Below are positions 12,538 through 23,754 of a stretch of 64,000 nt of DNA, one piece after another. Source of the DNA: Phallus indusiatus (taxonomy: Eukaryota; Basidiomycota; Agaricomycetes; Phallales; Phallaceae); NCBI GenBank assembly GCA_027605045.1, contig JAQFWX010000161.1, forward strand, positions 1-64,000. Reading direction: 5' to 3'. Within the stretch, counting starts at the first letter, position 1. The number at the start of each line of letters is the position of its first letter. Under the pieces are notes generated by a model. It was not told the origin of the DNA. It saw only the letters and a program-made list of their open reading frames with translations, and searched no databases. The position numbers and the translations under genes are program-made.

Positions 12538-12735
12538 TTTTATCAATCGATAGGTGCTTTTTCGGGTCTTGGTTTCTTCATCAATTGGCCAAAGTCTATG
12601 ATCTCTTGTTTTAGTGGTGATAGGATTTTTTTTTTCAACTTACATACTACCACTCGACTTCGCAAGGGGTCATAGCCTATGATCACTTAGGTGGAGAAAC
12701 CAAGAACCGAAAAGGCTTTTATCGATTGAATAGAA
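12538..12735. repeat. Imperfect inverted repeat, MITE-like
   Basis: Left arm about 12538-12585 and right arm about 12688-12735 are imperfect reverse complements over about 45 bp. Shared blocks include tcaatcgata, ctttttcgg and tcttggtttct. The central 100 bp shows weaker symmetry around ctatgatc. No transposase and no clear target duplication were seen, so this is a folded-back or MITE-like element of unknown class. Confidence 0.55.
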
Positions 12736-12889
12736 CGGGCGGAGTATGCACATTATACATTATGTACATATGAATGTAGTAGTAGTTCGACATGTAAACG
12801 TAAGTATATATCGATGCCTTTATATACTGATCTATGACATATCTAAAGAACGGACCGGTGGGTGATAACGGGTGGTCGTCCGTCAAGCC

Positions 12890-13262
12890 GATATCGTCGG
12901 TATTACCTCACCCCCTACCTCACCTCCGACAGTTTCCTATACTTTCTCTCGAGATTTCTCTTCAGAAATGGTACCGAATGTTTTCCCCGATCTCGAATAC
13001 AATCTCAGTGTGATCATACTGGAAATTGAGGACCTCCATGGACCGGCGGAATGCCAGTGGCTATGCGGATCATCACAGTAGAGTGTGTGTTCGCCGTACA
13101 TAATTAATTCAATAGATTTACCTGCTATTTTATGTCTCCAACGAACGAGAGAGTGGAAGATTCACTGCTTATCTCTGACGGTTGCCTTTTCAAGGTCAGT
13201 TTTTGTTGATAAATAACGCTGTCAGGGTCGCGGCGGCCTTAGCTATCCAAGCTATTTCAACG
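12890..13262 (+). pseudogene. Relic of the 3' exon of a HAD-type terpene cyclase
   Basis: Matches the last exon of the intact cyclase at 53233-55032 from its GGTYYYLTADSF region to near its end, with frameshifts, deletions and stops. Long near-identical blocks include gttttccccgatctcgaat, ggctatgcggatcatc and ttagctatccaagctatt. It is closer to the 53-kb copy than to the 21/33-kb copies. It lies 0.5 kb upstream of, and on the same strand as, the intronless gene at 13774, reproducing the layout at 53-57 kb. Confidence 0.85.
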
Positions 13263-13773
13263 CAGTTATTTGAAAACATTCTCTAGTTATGTACTAACCA
13301 ATACTTTATCGCCATGAAGCTATTGGCGTTTTGTCCGTTCTGACCCGCTTTGCCCGAACCATGTCAAGGTTTCAACTTAGTCGCGTACGCGTGCTTGCGC
13401 TGACGTCATATATCGCGTCCAAGATCTTTTTTACGCGTCTTTCATCAAGTCAATGAAAGGTGAAGTAATCGATACGAAAGTCATATAATGTCATTGACTC
13501 ACCTCAGTAATACAAACAATGAGAAGCTAGTTAATTGCTAACCCTACTAGGCCGTACTATACTGATGTGAATCATTGCCGCCTCTTTCACGGGAGCTGGA
13601 AGGAGCTGGAAGTCCAGACGTCCATACGCCATTGTTCTGCTTCTGCTTCTCCAAATTTTGTTTTTGGTTCATCGATGAAAATGTGTGACTATCCCCAGTC
13701 ACATCGCTAGCTCATCCTTCTCCGAGCTCAACTTGACCACTTCAAACGTCGACTCAGAAGTACTGCTACAGTG
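13263..13773 (+). other. Module spacer conserved with 55.0-55.75 kb
   Basis: Non-coding spacer between the cyclase relic and the intronless gene. Its last part (13620-13760) matches 55600-55740 and the minus strand near 25170-25290: blocks cattgttctgcttct, tttttggttcatcgatga and agtcacatcgct recur in all three. It probably holds the promoter of the downstream gene. Confidence 0.7.
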
Positions 13774-15051
13774 ATGACTATTCCCGGCAGTCAAATCGCC
13801 AACGGTGACCTATATGACTTGGACAAACCCCCTTCTTACAAATATGTGTTCAGAAATCCTTTTGCGTCACGTATCCATCCGATCACAACCCCCGATGAAT
13901 CCTTGTCCATATTGCACCAGATCAACGAGTCTCAACGCTCTGACAGGTTACCTGCAGAGATTTTACTCCGTATCAACAAAGAGGTACAACGGAACGCGAC
14001 TGTTGAAGAAATCAGGAACGCTTGGAGCCCTGTCCCCGTGCCCAACGAGAGGTCTTTCGCTCTGGGTTCTTTCGGATTCTTAAAGTCGCCATTACGGGCC
14101 CAACTTGACACGAGCGCAAGAAAGTATATTCCATTAGAGATAATGGGTTTTGATCGTCGAGGCCTTCCTTATTTCTCAGACAATTCAATCGAGGCCATGT
14201 TGTATAGTCACGTATCATCTGCTGATATTCTCTACCGTCTGCGATGCTATTTCCCAGAGATTATCATCGACTCGAACCTGGATAAATACAAATCAGTATG
14301 GGAGGGGTATCTCAGACATAACCAAACCGGCATGCTTCTATTGTTTTTCGACTACAAAGGCGGCGCATGGCTTAAAGTTCATTATGATGAACAGAGCAAA
14401 TATCAAGGAGCACTCGACAACGATACGCAAAAGGAAATTGAAGAAGCTTTTTCGTCTGACGGTATCAAATTATTGAATTCACTTTTTGGGACGCAAGATG
14501 GGAGTAGACGACTATTGTTTTACCATCCATCCGCAGACGCAGACGTGCCTACTGACAACGAACGCTACATTGCCGTCCCTGTTAATTATGCGCTGCCCCG
14601 ATGCCATAAAAGATTCAATCCCAGTATATACGAACGTTGGCATTCCACAGAAGTTTCCGATTCCGACCTTTTGTCCTTCCGCTCTATTCTCCAAGACCTG
14701 AAGTATGACATTCCCTCCAGAAAAATCGACCGCTTAAACGGTACCTCCGATTTAACTACTGTCATTTCCTCTCCATTACTTTTCTACCGTCTCATATGCA
14801 AATTCATGCTCAAGCGAACCCACGTCAACGTCAACCGAGTAACCCCGATAACCAGTGTTTGGCAAATCAAGCTCGTTCATGAAACCAAAGGTGCTTCCAT
14901 TATTTTTATGGATAGCTATGGATTGTTCGATATCCGGGCCGATGAAAAAGCGGAGGAAATGATGAATGATGTAGCGGTTTTAGTGGAGGCGCTTTGTAGT
15001 AACGGCTGTTCGCATCCATATGACTCTGTCCTGGCCGGGTGTGTTGCATGA
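13774..15051 (+). CDS. Cyclase-adjacent intronless protein, copy A (425 aa), unknown family
   Basis: I do not recognise the family. Intact single-exon gene; the ATG at 13774 follows an in-frame GTG. Paralogous to the minus-strand gene at 23755-25164 and to 55750-57135. Conserved blocks: YVFRNPFASRI near the N-terminus, SILHQINESQRS, SSADILYRLRCYFPEI in the middle, SRRLLFYHPSADAD, INGTSDLTT-like and SSPLLFYRLICKFML, GASIIFMDSYGLFDIRADEKA, and the exact tail LAGCVA. No signal peptide, no membrane helix, no CaaX box (only two residues follow the Cys). This copy lacks an acidic insert seen near residue 290-305 of the other copies. It sits just downstream of a cyclase relic, so it has outlived its original neighbour. 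Confidence 0.85.
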   Translation: MTIPGSQIANGDLYDLDKPPSYKYVFRNPFASRIHPITTPDESLSILHQINESQRSDRLPAEILLRINKEVQRNATVEEIRNAWSPVPVPNERSFALGSFGFLKSPLRAQLDTSARKYIPLEIMGFDRRGLPYFSDNSIEAMLYSHVSSADILYRLRCYFPEIIIDSNLDKYKSVWEGYLRHNQTGMLLLFFDYKGGAWLKVHYDEQSKYQGALDNDTQKEIEEAFSSDGIKLLNSLFGTQDGSRRLLFYHPSADADVPTDNERYIAVPVNYALPRCHKRFNPSIYERWHSTEVSDSDLLSFRSILQDLKYDIPSRKIDRLNGTSDLTTVISSPLLFYRLICKFMLKRTHVNVNRVTPITSVWQIKLVHETKGASIIFMDSYGLFDIRADEKAEEMMNDVAVLVEALCSNGCSHPYDSVLAGCVA

Positions 15052-16246
15052 TGTGAGTGAACAGTCCACTCAGAGACTTACATCGCTGATATATATATAT
15101 GTATACCACTATCTTAGGAAATCAGTGTTTGGAGCTGATGTCCTGTACATACAATTTTCTCTCGACGAAGCTATTCATTATTTGGACTTACATAATGCGC
15201 AGAGCACGAAAATTTGAAGACTTGAAGGAGACGAGATTACTTAGGCATAATATATAATTCGTCGTCTATTGTTGACCGAGGAGTTATACCCCTTGTGACG
15301 GGACTCTCGAGGGAAACAGAAGTGGACAATTAACCAGTTCCACGTATTAGTAAATACTCGCAAGCGGCGGTGGCTGAGATGACAAAGAAAAATGAGACTT
15401 ACCGTGTTCCGCCGAGCTGGAACCGCGAAAGATAATTAGCGACAAATAATGAGGTGATCGGTGTAATAATTACACCAAACACACCTTCCAATTTAAAGTC
15501 TTGGAAACAGTGACCGGCTTCGAAAGGAAATAATAAGACCCGGTGAGAAAAGGGGGAACTAGCGAGCTAGTAAGGAAAACTTGGCGACAACAACAGAGAA
15601 ACTATGGGTAAACGGTAAACCATCAGGTCAGAAATGAACCGTGAGTGACGGTTGCAGTTTGGCACCCTGAATGACTGAATGCTATAGTTTAGTAATGCTC
15701 GCCAAGATAGTCGCCAAGAGGTTCGTCAACGCCTCCTGAATAAACAATATAATGATAGCGTGGAAATTAGGTGTAATGCAGAACTCAGTGCGAAGTGAAC
15801 AATGCGTGTGTTAGTAATGAATTAAACTCAGTGGTACCAGTAATGAAGCAGAAAAATAAATGAACACCGTAACTGGACCTATCTGGTAATACGGTCCGGT
15901 AAATTTATTGCTGTTCACATATTCACCTCAATGGGAAGTAAAACCAGCGAAAAAGAAAAGAGGCCACGGTCTCAAGAGGGCTCCATCTTTATGTCCTAAA
16001 TACATCTATTAGTCCCTCAGAAACTCGCTTGCATAATTTCACTAAAAACGATTTGATTGGGGCAGCCAGTTGGCAACTTAACTTCCTTTTTTGCTTTTGA
16101 ATTCTCCTTTTCGAACTCTTGTTTACCATGCATGATCTGTATCTATAAATCGCAAAATAGTCATGTTTTATTCTGTAATCCCGACGTCAAAAATGTAAAA
16201 GCATCTCTTTTATTACGTTTTAATTGAAACTCATTACAACCTCCAT
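15052..16246. other. Intergenic, about 1.2 kb, purine-rich, possibly LTR-derived
   Basis: No gene seen. The stretch 15270-15990 has an unusual purine-rich plus strand, a perfect palindrome ggtgtaataattacacc at about 15463-15479, and inverted copies of a cttggcgac block. It might be an old retrotransposon LTR, but I found no paired copy or target duplication. Confidence 0.35.
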
Positions 16247-18178
16247 TTACTCGCTCAGGAATGAAGTGATACTAAGCCCGGGCAGAGGAATTGACCTGTC
16301 CATTTCTCCCTCCAGATCGACCCAATCATACTGGGGAGAAGTCCTAACCACTTTCACTGGACGACTAACGTGCTCTGGAAGGTGGATAGTGAGTTCTTCT
16401 GAGCCAAGATTCATGACCAGCAATGTCCATTTTGATGCCGTATTCGATTTGGATTGGGCTGGGACACTTGCTTTGAAAGCCAAAGCACGCAACGAGCTAG
16501 TTTCGCCCGACGTGGTATCATTCGATTGAAGATCAACGTCATATCGCACGGCACCATATTGCACGAATTGTGAGAAATGTTTCATCACAAAATATCGTTT
16601 TGTGGTGTAGATTTCGTAGTTTCCATTTGTGGCATAGTTTGGATCGTAGTATAGCTTTGAATATGTATTTAGCTATTAACAAAACAAAAGCAAAATTTAG
16701 CGCTCTTACTAAACCGTCGTTCCATCCGTTAGGGTTATATGATGTCGTACAATTTTGAGCACCAGGAGATGTAGGCTCACATCCTATTCCGCTTGAAAGA
16801 GCGAGCCACCAATCAAAATGGGCATCAAGTCTTAAATTTCCAGTTAGTATCTTTTTACATAACCAAAAACAAGTAGGTGAGAATAAAAGCGGTACGTTTG
16901 TGTGAAAGCCTGATAAATAAGATTCGCCATTTGTAAGCCTCCCACCATGGTCGGGCTTTATGAGAAGAAATGAGAAAATTATCCAATTATGTTTCGATTG
17001 GATAAGGTAGTAAGCTTACTCAAATCCACCCGAGTATGTCAACGGTGCACCAGGGTCAGATGCCGACGAAGGGTTACTGGCAGCGAAGCAACATATTTCA
17101 GTGAACCAAGTTTCCTTTCCCCCACTTAAATTCCTCGCAGTCTCTCCCAAAAGTGCGACTTGTTGATCATCTGCGAAACTATATTGATGATGCGAAATAG
17201 CAGCCACGGAGCTTTTGGAATCAGGAAGCCAAATGGGGGCTTCTGGAATGAAGTTTCCGATGGCGCTAGACTCGTCGGACATGATACCTACATCTTCCAA
17301 GGAAGCATTGTTCAGAGCATGGCGTAGGGTATTAATGACCAGACTGCGTTGATAAGGTGTTACTTCCATGCCTTCTTGACCACAGAGAGTGTCAGGTCCA
17401 CTACCGAAAGTCTAATGAAATTGGTCAGTGTCTCTGAATTGAAGATAGCAATAAACTCAATCCACATCATCGGGCTCATTCATAGGCGACACGTGGGTGA
17501 TATGAACGCCTTGACTCCGCCAATGACTAAGGACATCGGCGATGTACTGCGCATATCCGGCAATGGTGGCGTTAACAATCTCACCACCGCAGCTTCGGTT
17601 GTTACTGGTGAAGTATGGAGGGGCAGAATTGATAAAAGCCGTCAAGACAGGGACATTTGCTTCGGCCGCCTTTCGAAGGAAAAACACTCCTTGTGGATCA
17701 GCCGAAAAGTTGTACACTCCGGGAGAGACGAAAAACGTCTCTGGTGCACGACTATAGTGAAGTTTGATTTATTTCATTTTGAGCAATAAAGGGGTAGTGG
17801 TTCATACGAAGGGTTCCCAACAAACACACCTCCGCCACCCAGGTTATATCGGAAAGACGTTAATCGAAGCCCGTCCTCGCTGAATAACATATCAGCGACT
17901 TTGTTTCTCCATTCTAAAGGATAATTGTATAAGTCGAGTGGCCACCAAGCGCCACTTGCTCCTATGCCTTGTATTGTTTGCGCTGGAGTGGGAGAGAGCG
18001 ACAGAGAGATTGTTGCGGAAGACGGGGACTCTAGATCTAAATTAGGAATGTGTCAACGGCCAATGATCAAGTCAAACTCACCCTGAGCATAACCAACATG
18101 TCCTGTAAATGCCAGAAGTAAGGTTAAAACAGCAGGCACAATCATCGAAAGTTGTAATAGCAGGGTAACAAGTGCCAT
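16247..18178 (-). CDS. Secreted GH30 glycosidase, probable endo-beta-1,6-galactanase
   Basis: Hydrolyses beta-1,6-linked galactan side chains (arabinogalactan type) outside the cell, if the GH30 subfamily 5 reading is right. The first exon (18082-18178) encodes a signal peptide (MALVTLLLQLSMIV...GHVGYAQ). Mature enzyme features: GIGASGAWWPLDL at the start of the barrel, RLTSFRYNLGGGGV, the acid/base motif SPMNEPDD, and the nucleophile region WFTEICCF. The C-terminal beta-sandwich (WTLLVMNLGSEELTIHLP...ITSFLSE) ends at 16247-16249. Several short introns interrupt the gene; the exons I read are open and intact. A glucan-active GH30 is the main alternative. Confidence 0.85.
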
Positions 18179-21100
18179 ACCACGATATGATATATGAACG
18201 ACCTTTATCTGGAACGTTGAAAGGTGGCAGTCAGGTTCTGATCACGTTGTAAATGCCACATGTAATTCAGATTAATGTATACCGGTAACAGAAACACCTC
18301 CTGTTAATAGTATAAAGAAGGCAAGATTGAGTCACCACCAGTCATACTGCACCACGCAGATTGCACCGGACCGAGCCACAAAGCTTCTTTGCCACATCTA
18401 AGTGAAAGACACCTAGTGTCAGCACAACAAATATTCAAAAAAGCATTGACATTCAGATTGCGCTAAATAAAAATGCCGTTAGTAGGACCGGGATTTTGTC
18501 ATGTGACGAGTTGTTTACAATTTTTTTGAATTCGAAATATCAGAACTCCGGCGTAAAGGGGAGAAATCCACAAATGGTCGAATTAATACGCCGGTAATTG
18601 AGGACCGAAAACCAACTCAGGCTTTTGCTCCATTTCAAAGATAAACGAAAGACTAATGCCATGGAGATGCAGGAGGTAGGGCGTTAACACAACTCGATCC
18701 GTGAGGTTCGGAAGCGGAAGAAACGGGATACAAGGACTATGTTTCACGTTTGTTAGTTTCAAAAACAGGGGCTGAATAAATTCAGATCAAAGCTTACGCC
18801 ATGTGGAGATATGCATTTTCAACGACAGTTGAGCACGGACATGGGAAAATGAGAGTAAAGAAGGCCTGTATTGTTCGATTCTTATGCGCCAACCAATGAA
18901 TTCACAGTTTACTTCCTTCGATATTGAATGGAGCTGTGGTCCAGATATTTCGATAACGTCACCGATAAACAACCAATGCTCCTGAAAAACAATTAACATA
19001 GGATCTGCTGTATCTGTCGTAGAAATTTATTCACTCATACCAATCTGTATTTGAAAGATGACGTCTTTTCATGTGGACAAGTGCGATCAAAGTTTCAGAG
19101 CTTAATTCAGGCGGAGTTTGGGTGTCACGTTTCCAACTCCGAGAAACTGCTATCTATTATCATCTCGTAATTCTCGTTTTTTAGGATGGCATTTAGGCAA
19201 GTTACTGCTGCTAGAATGATTTTTTTGCTTTTCACGATCAAGGGCAACTTCATTCGTATATCAGCGCCGATAAAACCAGATACATATCTGTGGAAAGTCG
19301 AGTCAGCGTCACTAAGTGTGAGCGTTTTTTTTAGCTTAGGCTAAGTAGAAGGCGAAGCCTTTAAACTCTTAGGTGCTATTCCTTTTTTATTATTCGTTTG
19401 TGACGTTCGAGGCGAATCAAGGCTTCGCCTTGAATTATTAGTGCATTTCTTCTCACAGTAATACAAACCATATTACCTATATTTGAATATCTTCAGTGTC
19501 GCGCTAAGATTTTAAACGGAAGAACACGATCGCAGGGACCGAAGGTCGCACGGACTTGCGGCCGATATTTGAGAGCAGTCGATCTAGCTCAACAGTGTTA
19601 TGTATGTATATTTTAATTCCGCTTCCCACCGAATCAATCCTTTCTGGAACAAAAACAGGCCATTCTGCCAGTGATTCGATGATGATTTTACTCCTCAGGC
19701 GACCTCTTTGCTTTAAACTTCGATGCTTACCGAGTCCCTGATGACGAATGGATCATGGAAACCCCTCGTGAGATATGTATTTATAAAGTATGTGTATGTA
19801 TACAAAATACTTTTTTAGTCTCAGTTTTCTGATCAATTCTGATGTGCGGAAGACTGTGGCACATGAATCGGACATCATGGAGAATCATGACGCAATTACC
19901 AAGTCGTCGCAGTGGCTATTTCAATTTACTCACCTTTTATATATGATCTAGATTATATCATAAATTGGATGGAGTCACTAGCTTCCGACGCAAATTATGC
20001 AGCAGGAGGTAAAAAAACATCATACATGTCAGATTTCCCCGATCACGAAGTCTACTTTGACAGCTTAGCGTCAACTGCGGTGCCCTTCTCCTTGGTTGTC
20101 TTTCCCAAAACATTCGTGATCTATTTCATCCCTTCAGGCGTGCTAAATAAAGAGATTAGACTTCAAAGTGGCGCTTTTCTGAGAGGTATGTACAGTTCTA
20201 ATAGATAACACATTGATTTGCCATGGAGTAACATATGTGCACACATTTCTTGCACAGATTGTTCGTCCAGAGTGAATTCTTCGATCTAAATTCCCAGGAA
20301 ACCAAATCAGTAAGCTCGGCAAAGCTATCCGACCCTTCCAGGGTCCTCCGGATCAGTATAGAGAATCTGACCGAGGCTGGCAGAGGCTAGAAAGGCCGGG
20401 TAGCTTTGCTTATTTTACTGATCTGTGTCGATCTGGTCACCGTCATTGGGGATCAAAGGCTATTACCTACAATTAAAACAACCCTGATCCCGGCTTTTCT
20501 GACTCGTGTCTATTGTTTTATAAGAGGCTATGAAAGACTTTACTTGATTCCGAGGGTTTAACGCTTGTGTCGGGCGCGCCAACCAGTACCTAGTTCGAAA
20601 CAGATGCACCAGTAGCGAGCAGCATGGGACAAATGTCTCATTCTGGGCCCGTGCAGATGTCCACTGGTGACTGCGGGACTAGCTCAGGGTACGTCAACCT
20701 GGTCGGTTCGAAGTAAACCGACCACAGACTAAATGTCGTCGTGTGCGAATATAAATCTAAGAAGATGTTATCATCTCAGACGATCGAGTCGGGATGCGTT
20801 TCGCACGCTTTACGAAGATGACTTAAAACAGAAACGAGCTACCCACCTGGACTGTAGGTTTCGACTTTTTCAAGTACGGAGCACATTGACTCTAAAATTT
20901 CAACTATACGGTTTATTTTTCCTGGTTAATCATCATCTATGAACTTCACAAAGAATTCCATGGAGGAGGACACGCTTATCGGGTTATGGAATACTCAATT
21001 ATCCAGAGCACCTCTTTACCGAACCTCTTTACCGAAAAGCCCGATTGTCTTGACCTTTTGTGAGCTTATATAATTAAACTTCCGTCCTCAAATATGTCAA

Positions 21101-21280
21101 TAAAATAATATTTTATTGAGAAGGGTCGGCCGTAACGGCCCTAATCTCCAATTAAACGTAATCGCGATCTAAAAGCTCTTGGCAGGTGAACGAATCGTGA
21201 GCTGAGATAAGTCTTCAATCGCATAATCTAAATAAAGACATGAATAAGCGATGTTTCGAGAAACTCCATCACGGACGGCC
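18179..21280. other. Gene-poor 3.1 kb with coding relics of unknown origin
   Basis: No intact gene. Short frames such as 18787-18999 (minus) and 19912-20208 (plus) have protein-like composition (for instance DFPDHEVYFDSLASTAVPFSLV) but no start, splice or family support. An aaggcgaagcctt-like palindrome pair lies near 19348 and 19421. A hairpin element sits at 20306-20423. The right end, from about 21162, belongs to the duplicated cyclase segment. Confidence 0.45.
20306..20423. repeat. Inverted repeat / hairpin element
   Basis: Arms 20306-20340 and 20388-20423 are imperfect reverse complements sharing atcagtaa, gcaaagcta and ccg-ccttcca/ccgg-cctttcta blocks, with about 47 bp between them. 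No coding capacity. Class unknown. Confidence 0.55.
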
Positions 21281-21290
21281 ATATAAATAT
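21281..21290 (+). promoter_or_regulatory. TATA box of cyclase copy 1
   Basis: atataaatat, 70 bp before the ATG at 21351; identical sequence and spacing are found upstream of the 33-kb copy. Confidence 0.6.
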
Positions 21291-21350
21291 ACTTTGCGAG
21301 GCGTGAAAAGTAACCCCAAATCTTCCCTCTTTTGCCTTAAGTTTCCTTTC

Positions 21351-23182
21351 ATGCCTGCTTCTTATAAACCTTCGAACATTCATCTCAGTCATACGCTCTA
21401 TCCTACCCAGGATGGCAGACTCCCGCCTCACCAGCCCACCACCATCATATTCGACTTAGGTGATGTTCTATTCACTTGGTCCCCTTCAGTACACCCATCA
21501 CCAGTCTCCCCTGAGACTTTCAAAGCTATCCTTCGTTCTGCCCCATGGCTAAAATATGAGCAGGGTAAACTATCTCGGAAGGAAACGTATTCGCTGGTCT
21601 CGAAGCAGTTTGAAGTGTCTCCCTCTGACTTGGATAGTGCTTTTCGCGTCGCGCGCCAGTCTTTGACAGTTTGTTCCGAGTTACTGTCACAGATTCGCGA
21701 GTTCAGAGCTATGGGTCTCAAGATATACGCTATGAGTAATATTGCTGGTCCAGAATGGGAGATTTTGAAGACAAGCTTAAGCCCGTCCGACTGGTCGCTT
21801 TTTGATCAAGTTTTCATTTCGTGAGCCATTTCTTCTGAATCTCACAAAAAAGACACGAACGTAACATTTTTGTCTTTGTGCAGAAGTCAAGCTGGAGAAC
21901 GGAAACCAAACCTGGGCTTCTATTATCACGTTCTCTCCGAAATTAACGAAGATCCCACTCGAATCATCTTTGTAGATGATAAACTCGAAAACGTGTTTTC
22001 CGCTCGCTCGCTTGGCATGTACGGGATTGTTTTCGATAATGCAACTAACGTCATTAGACAGTTGCAAAATCTCCTTCGTGGTCCTCTAAGGCGAGCCAAA
22101 CAGTACCTCGAGCAAAACAAGAAACAATTGTTATCCTATACATCAACTGGAGTTATTTTGGATGAGGTCATTATTAGATTTATTCTGATGGGAAATGTGC
22201 TCGCTTAAAACTCACCTCTGTCTTTTTGAACAGAATTACGCACAACTTGTCATCCTGGAAGTTACCGGCGACCAATCTTTGGTGAATTACATCCGATATG
22301 AGAGGGAGTGGAATTATTTTCAAGGTACGTACATAAAAAGGTTATCACCCAAAATTTTTCTGAACGCTATATGACTCTTTTAGGAAAGGGGAAATTGACG
22401 ACTGAAGATTTTCCGTACGTGTTACCACCTTTCTTTGGAAGATTTAAGGAATTTTACTCAACTTGTTTACAGGCCAGATCTCGATACGACATCGCTCGCG
22501 TTTACAATCTTGCCTGATATCCCGGATAGTCTAAAGCACGAAATCATGGATCAAATGCTGGAACAACGCACTGCAGATGGTATCACTGAGGTATATTTCG
22601 GTCAGTCCCGTCCACGAATTGGTGAGCTCCGTTTTCCCGCATTTTTATTACATCGAAATTCACAATGAATCAGATCCTGTCGCCTGTCTCAATACACTGA
22701 CTCTTTTTCATCGTCATGGTCGAGGTGATCAGCTCAAAGAAACGTTCGAGTGGGTCAAAAACATTCTCATTCGTCGAGCTTATCTTGGAGGCACCTACTA
22801 TTACCTTACGGCGGACTGTTTCCTGTACTTTTTTTCGAGATTTCTCGTCAACGTACCAGAAGTCTATAGCTCGCTCAATAAGGAGTTGCGGCAAGCAATA
22901 TCGGAGAGAGTTGGGGCTCCAGGAGATGCTTTATCTCTGGCAATGCGTATAATAGCGGCGAGCAATATGGGGATGGTGAACACTGTGGATTTACCTGCTT
23001 TACTCTCACTTCAGCAAGAAGACGGAAGATTTACAGGATATTTTTATCGGTACCCTTCTACTGGTATTCTGATTGGAAATGATGGTGCTGCGACAGCTTT
23101 GGCCATTGAAGCTATTAAGCTTCTTCAGTTACCTCGAAAACGCACTAAAATAGTAGCTAACAAACCACCTAATTTCTCTTAG
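21351..23182 (+). CDS. HAD-like class II sesquiterpene cyclase, copy 1 (510 aa)
   Basis: Member of the haloacid-dehalogenase-like terpene cyclases (AstC/AncC type), which protonate farnesyl diphosphate and make drimane- or albicanyl-type products. Exons 21351-21820, 21884-22166, 22234-22324, 22384-22414, 22473-22621 and 22674-23182 join in phase. N-terminal HAD domain: FDLGDVLFTW (nucleophile Asp kept, second Asp replaced by Gly), YAMSNIAGPEW and IIFVDDKLENV. The C-terminal cyclase domain has the DLDTTS general-acid motif at residues 294-299, FLYFFSRF and QEDGRFTGYF. Soluble; no signal peptide. The ATG at 21351 was chosen because it follows the TATA box by 70 bp and matches the 33-kb copy. 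Intact. Confidence 0.9.
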
Positions 23183-23754
23183 ATTTCTTTCTTTTTAAAT
23201 TTTGCTGTATCTTATGTATTCAAATATTATAATTAACACACTAATTGAAACACGATGTTTTCTTTTTTGCTTCCCCAGTGACGATGACGGTGGTATGTAC
23301 TTGACACTGATGTTACAGTATGAGCTTGGCCCCACAACAGTATCGGCAAGTAACCCTCCCTTGGTATGTGCGGCACGACAGGCAAACGTCAGGATCCGAA
23401 GGGATATCACCGAGCTTACCGACATTTCTATTTTTAGTATTGGAGTGCCAATAATGCTTGTCCAACGCTGTGGTTTGTGTGAATTTCTGAATATTCTTGA
23501 TCGCAGAGCCAGGGCTTAATGTGCTTTCGCATCTTTATTCTGGTCAAGCCAAGGCGAAAAGGGACGGAGAAAAATCTAACTCTTCAAGAAAAGCAAATTG
23601 AAGACATGGGTCTTCTAAGCCCTATAATAACAACTTGGATTACATATATTACACTATAACACGAGGAATGAATCATGGTCGAGCAATGCATCAATACTAA
23701 TTTTTGCGGACGTCGTGTATACATTTAGCAGCATTTTGAAACAGTTTACTCACA
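23183..23754. other. Convergent intergenic region, no gene
   Basis: Lies between the 3' ends of cyclase copy 1 and the leftward intronless gene. Similarity to the 33-kb duplicate fades at about 23300. Nothing else seen. Confidence 0.5.

Larger units (their letters stand above)
21162..23300 (+). repeat. Segmental duplicate 1, left copy (pairs with 33110-35245)
   Basis: The whole stretch, including promoter, six exons, five introns and about 100 bp of 3' flank, matches 33110-35245 with few differences. Divergence is higher in introns and flanks than in exons. Confidence 0.9.

Noticed and set aside
12872..13081. 69-aa plus-strand frame as a novel protein
   Set aside because: It is the cyclase relic; the VFPDLEYNL stretch matches copy 3 and then shifts frame.
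20664..20722. tRNA gene
   Set aside because: A and B boxes are too close and no acceptor stem or anticodon arm can be drawn; kept only as a low-interest observation.
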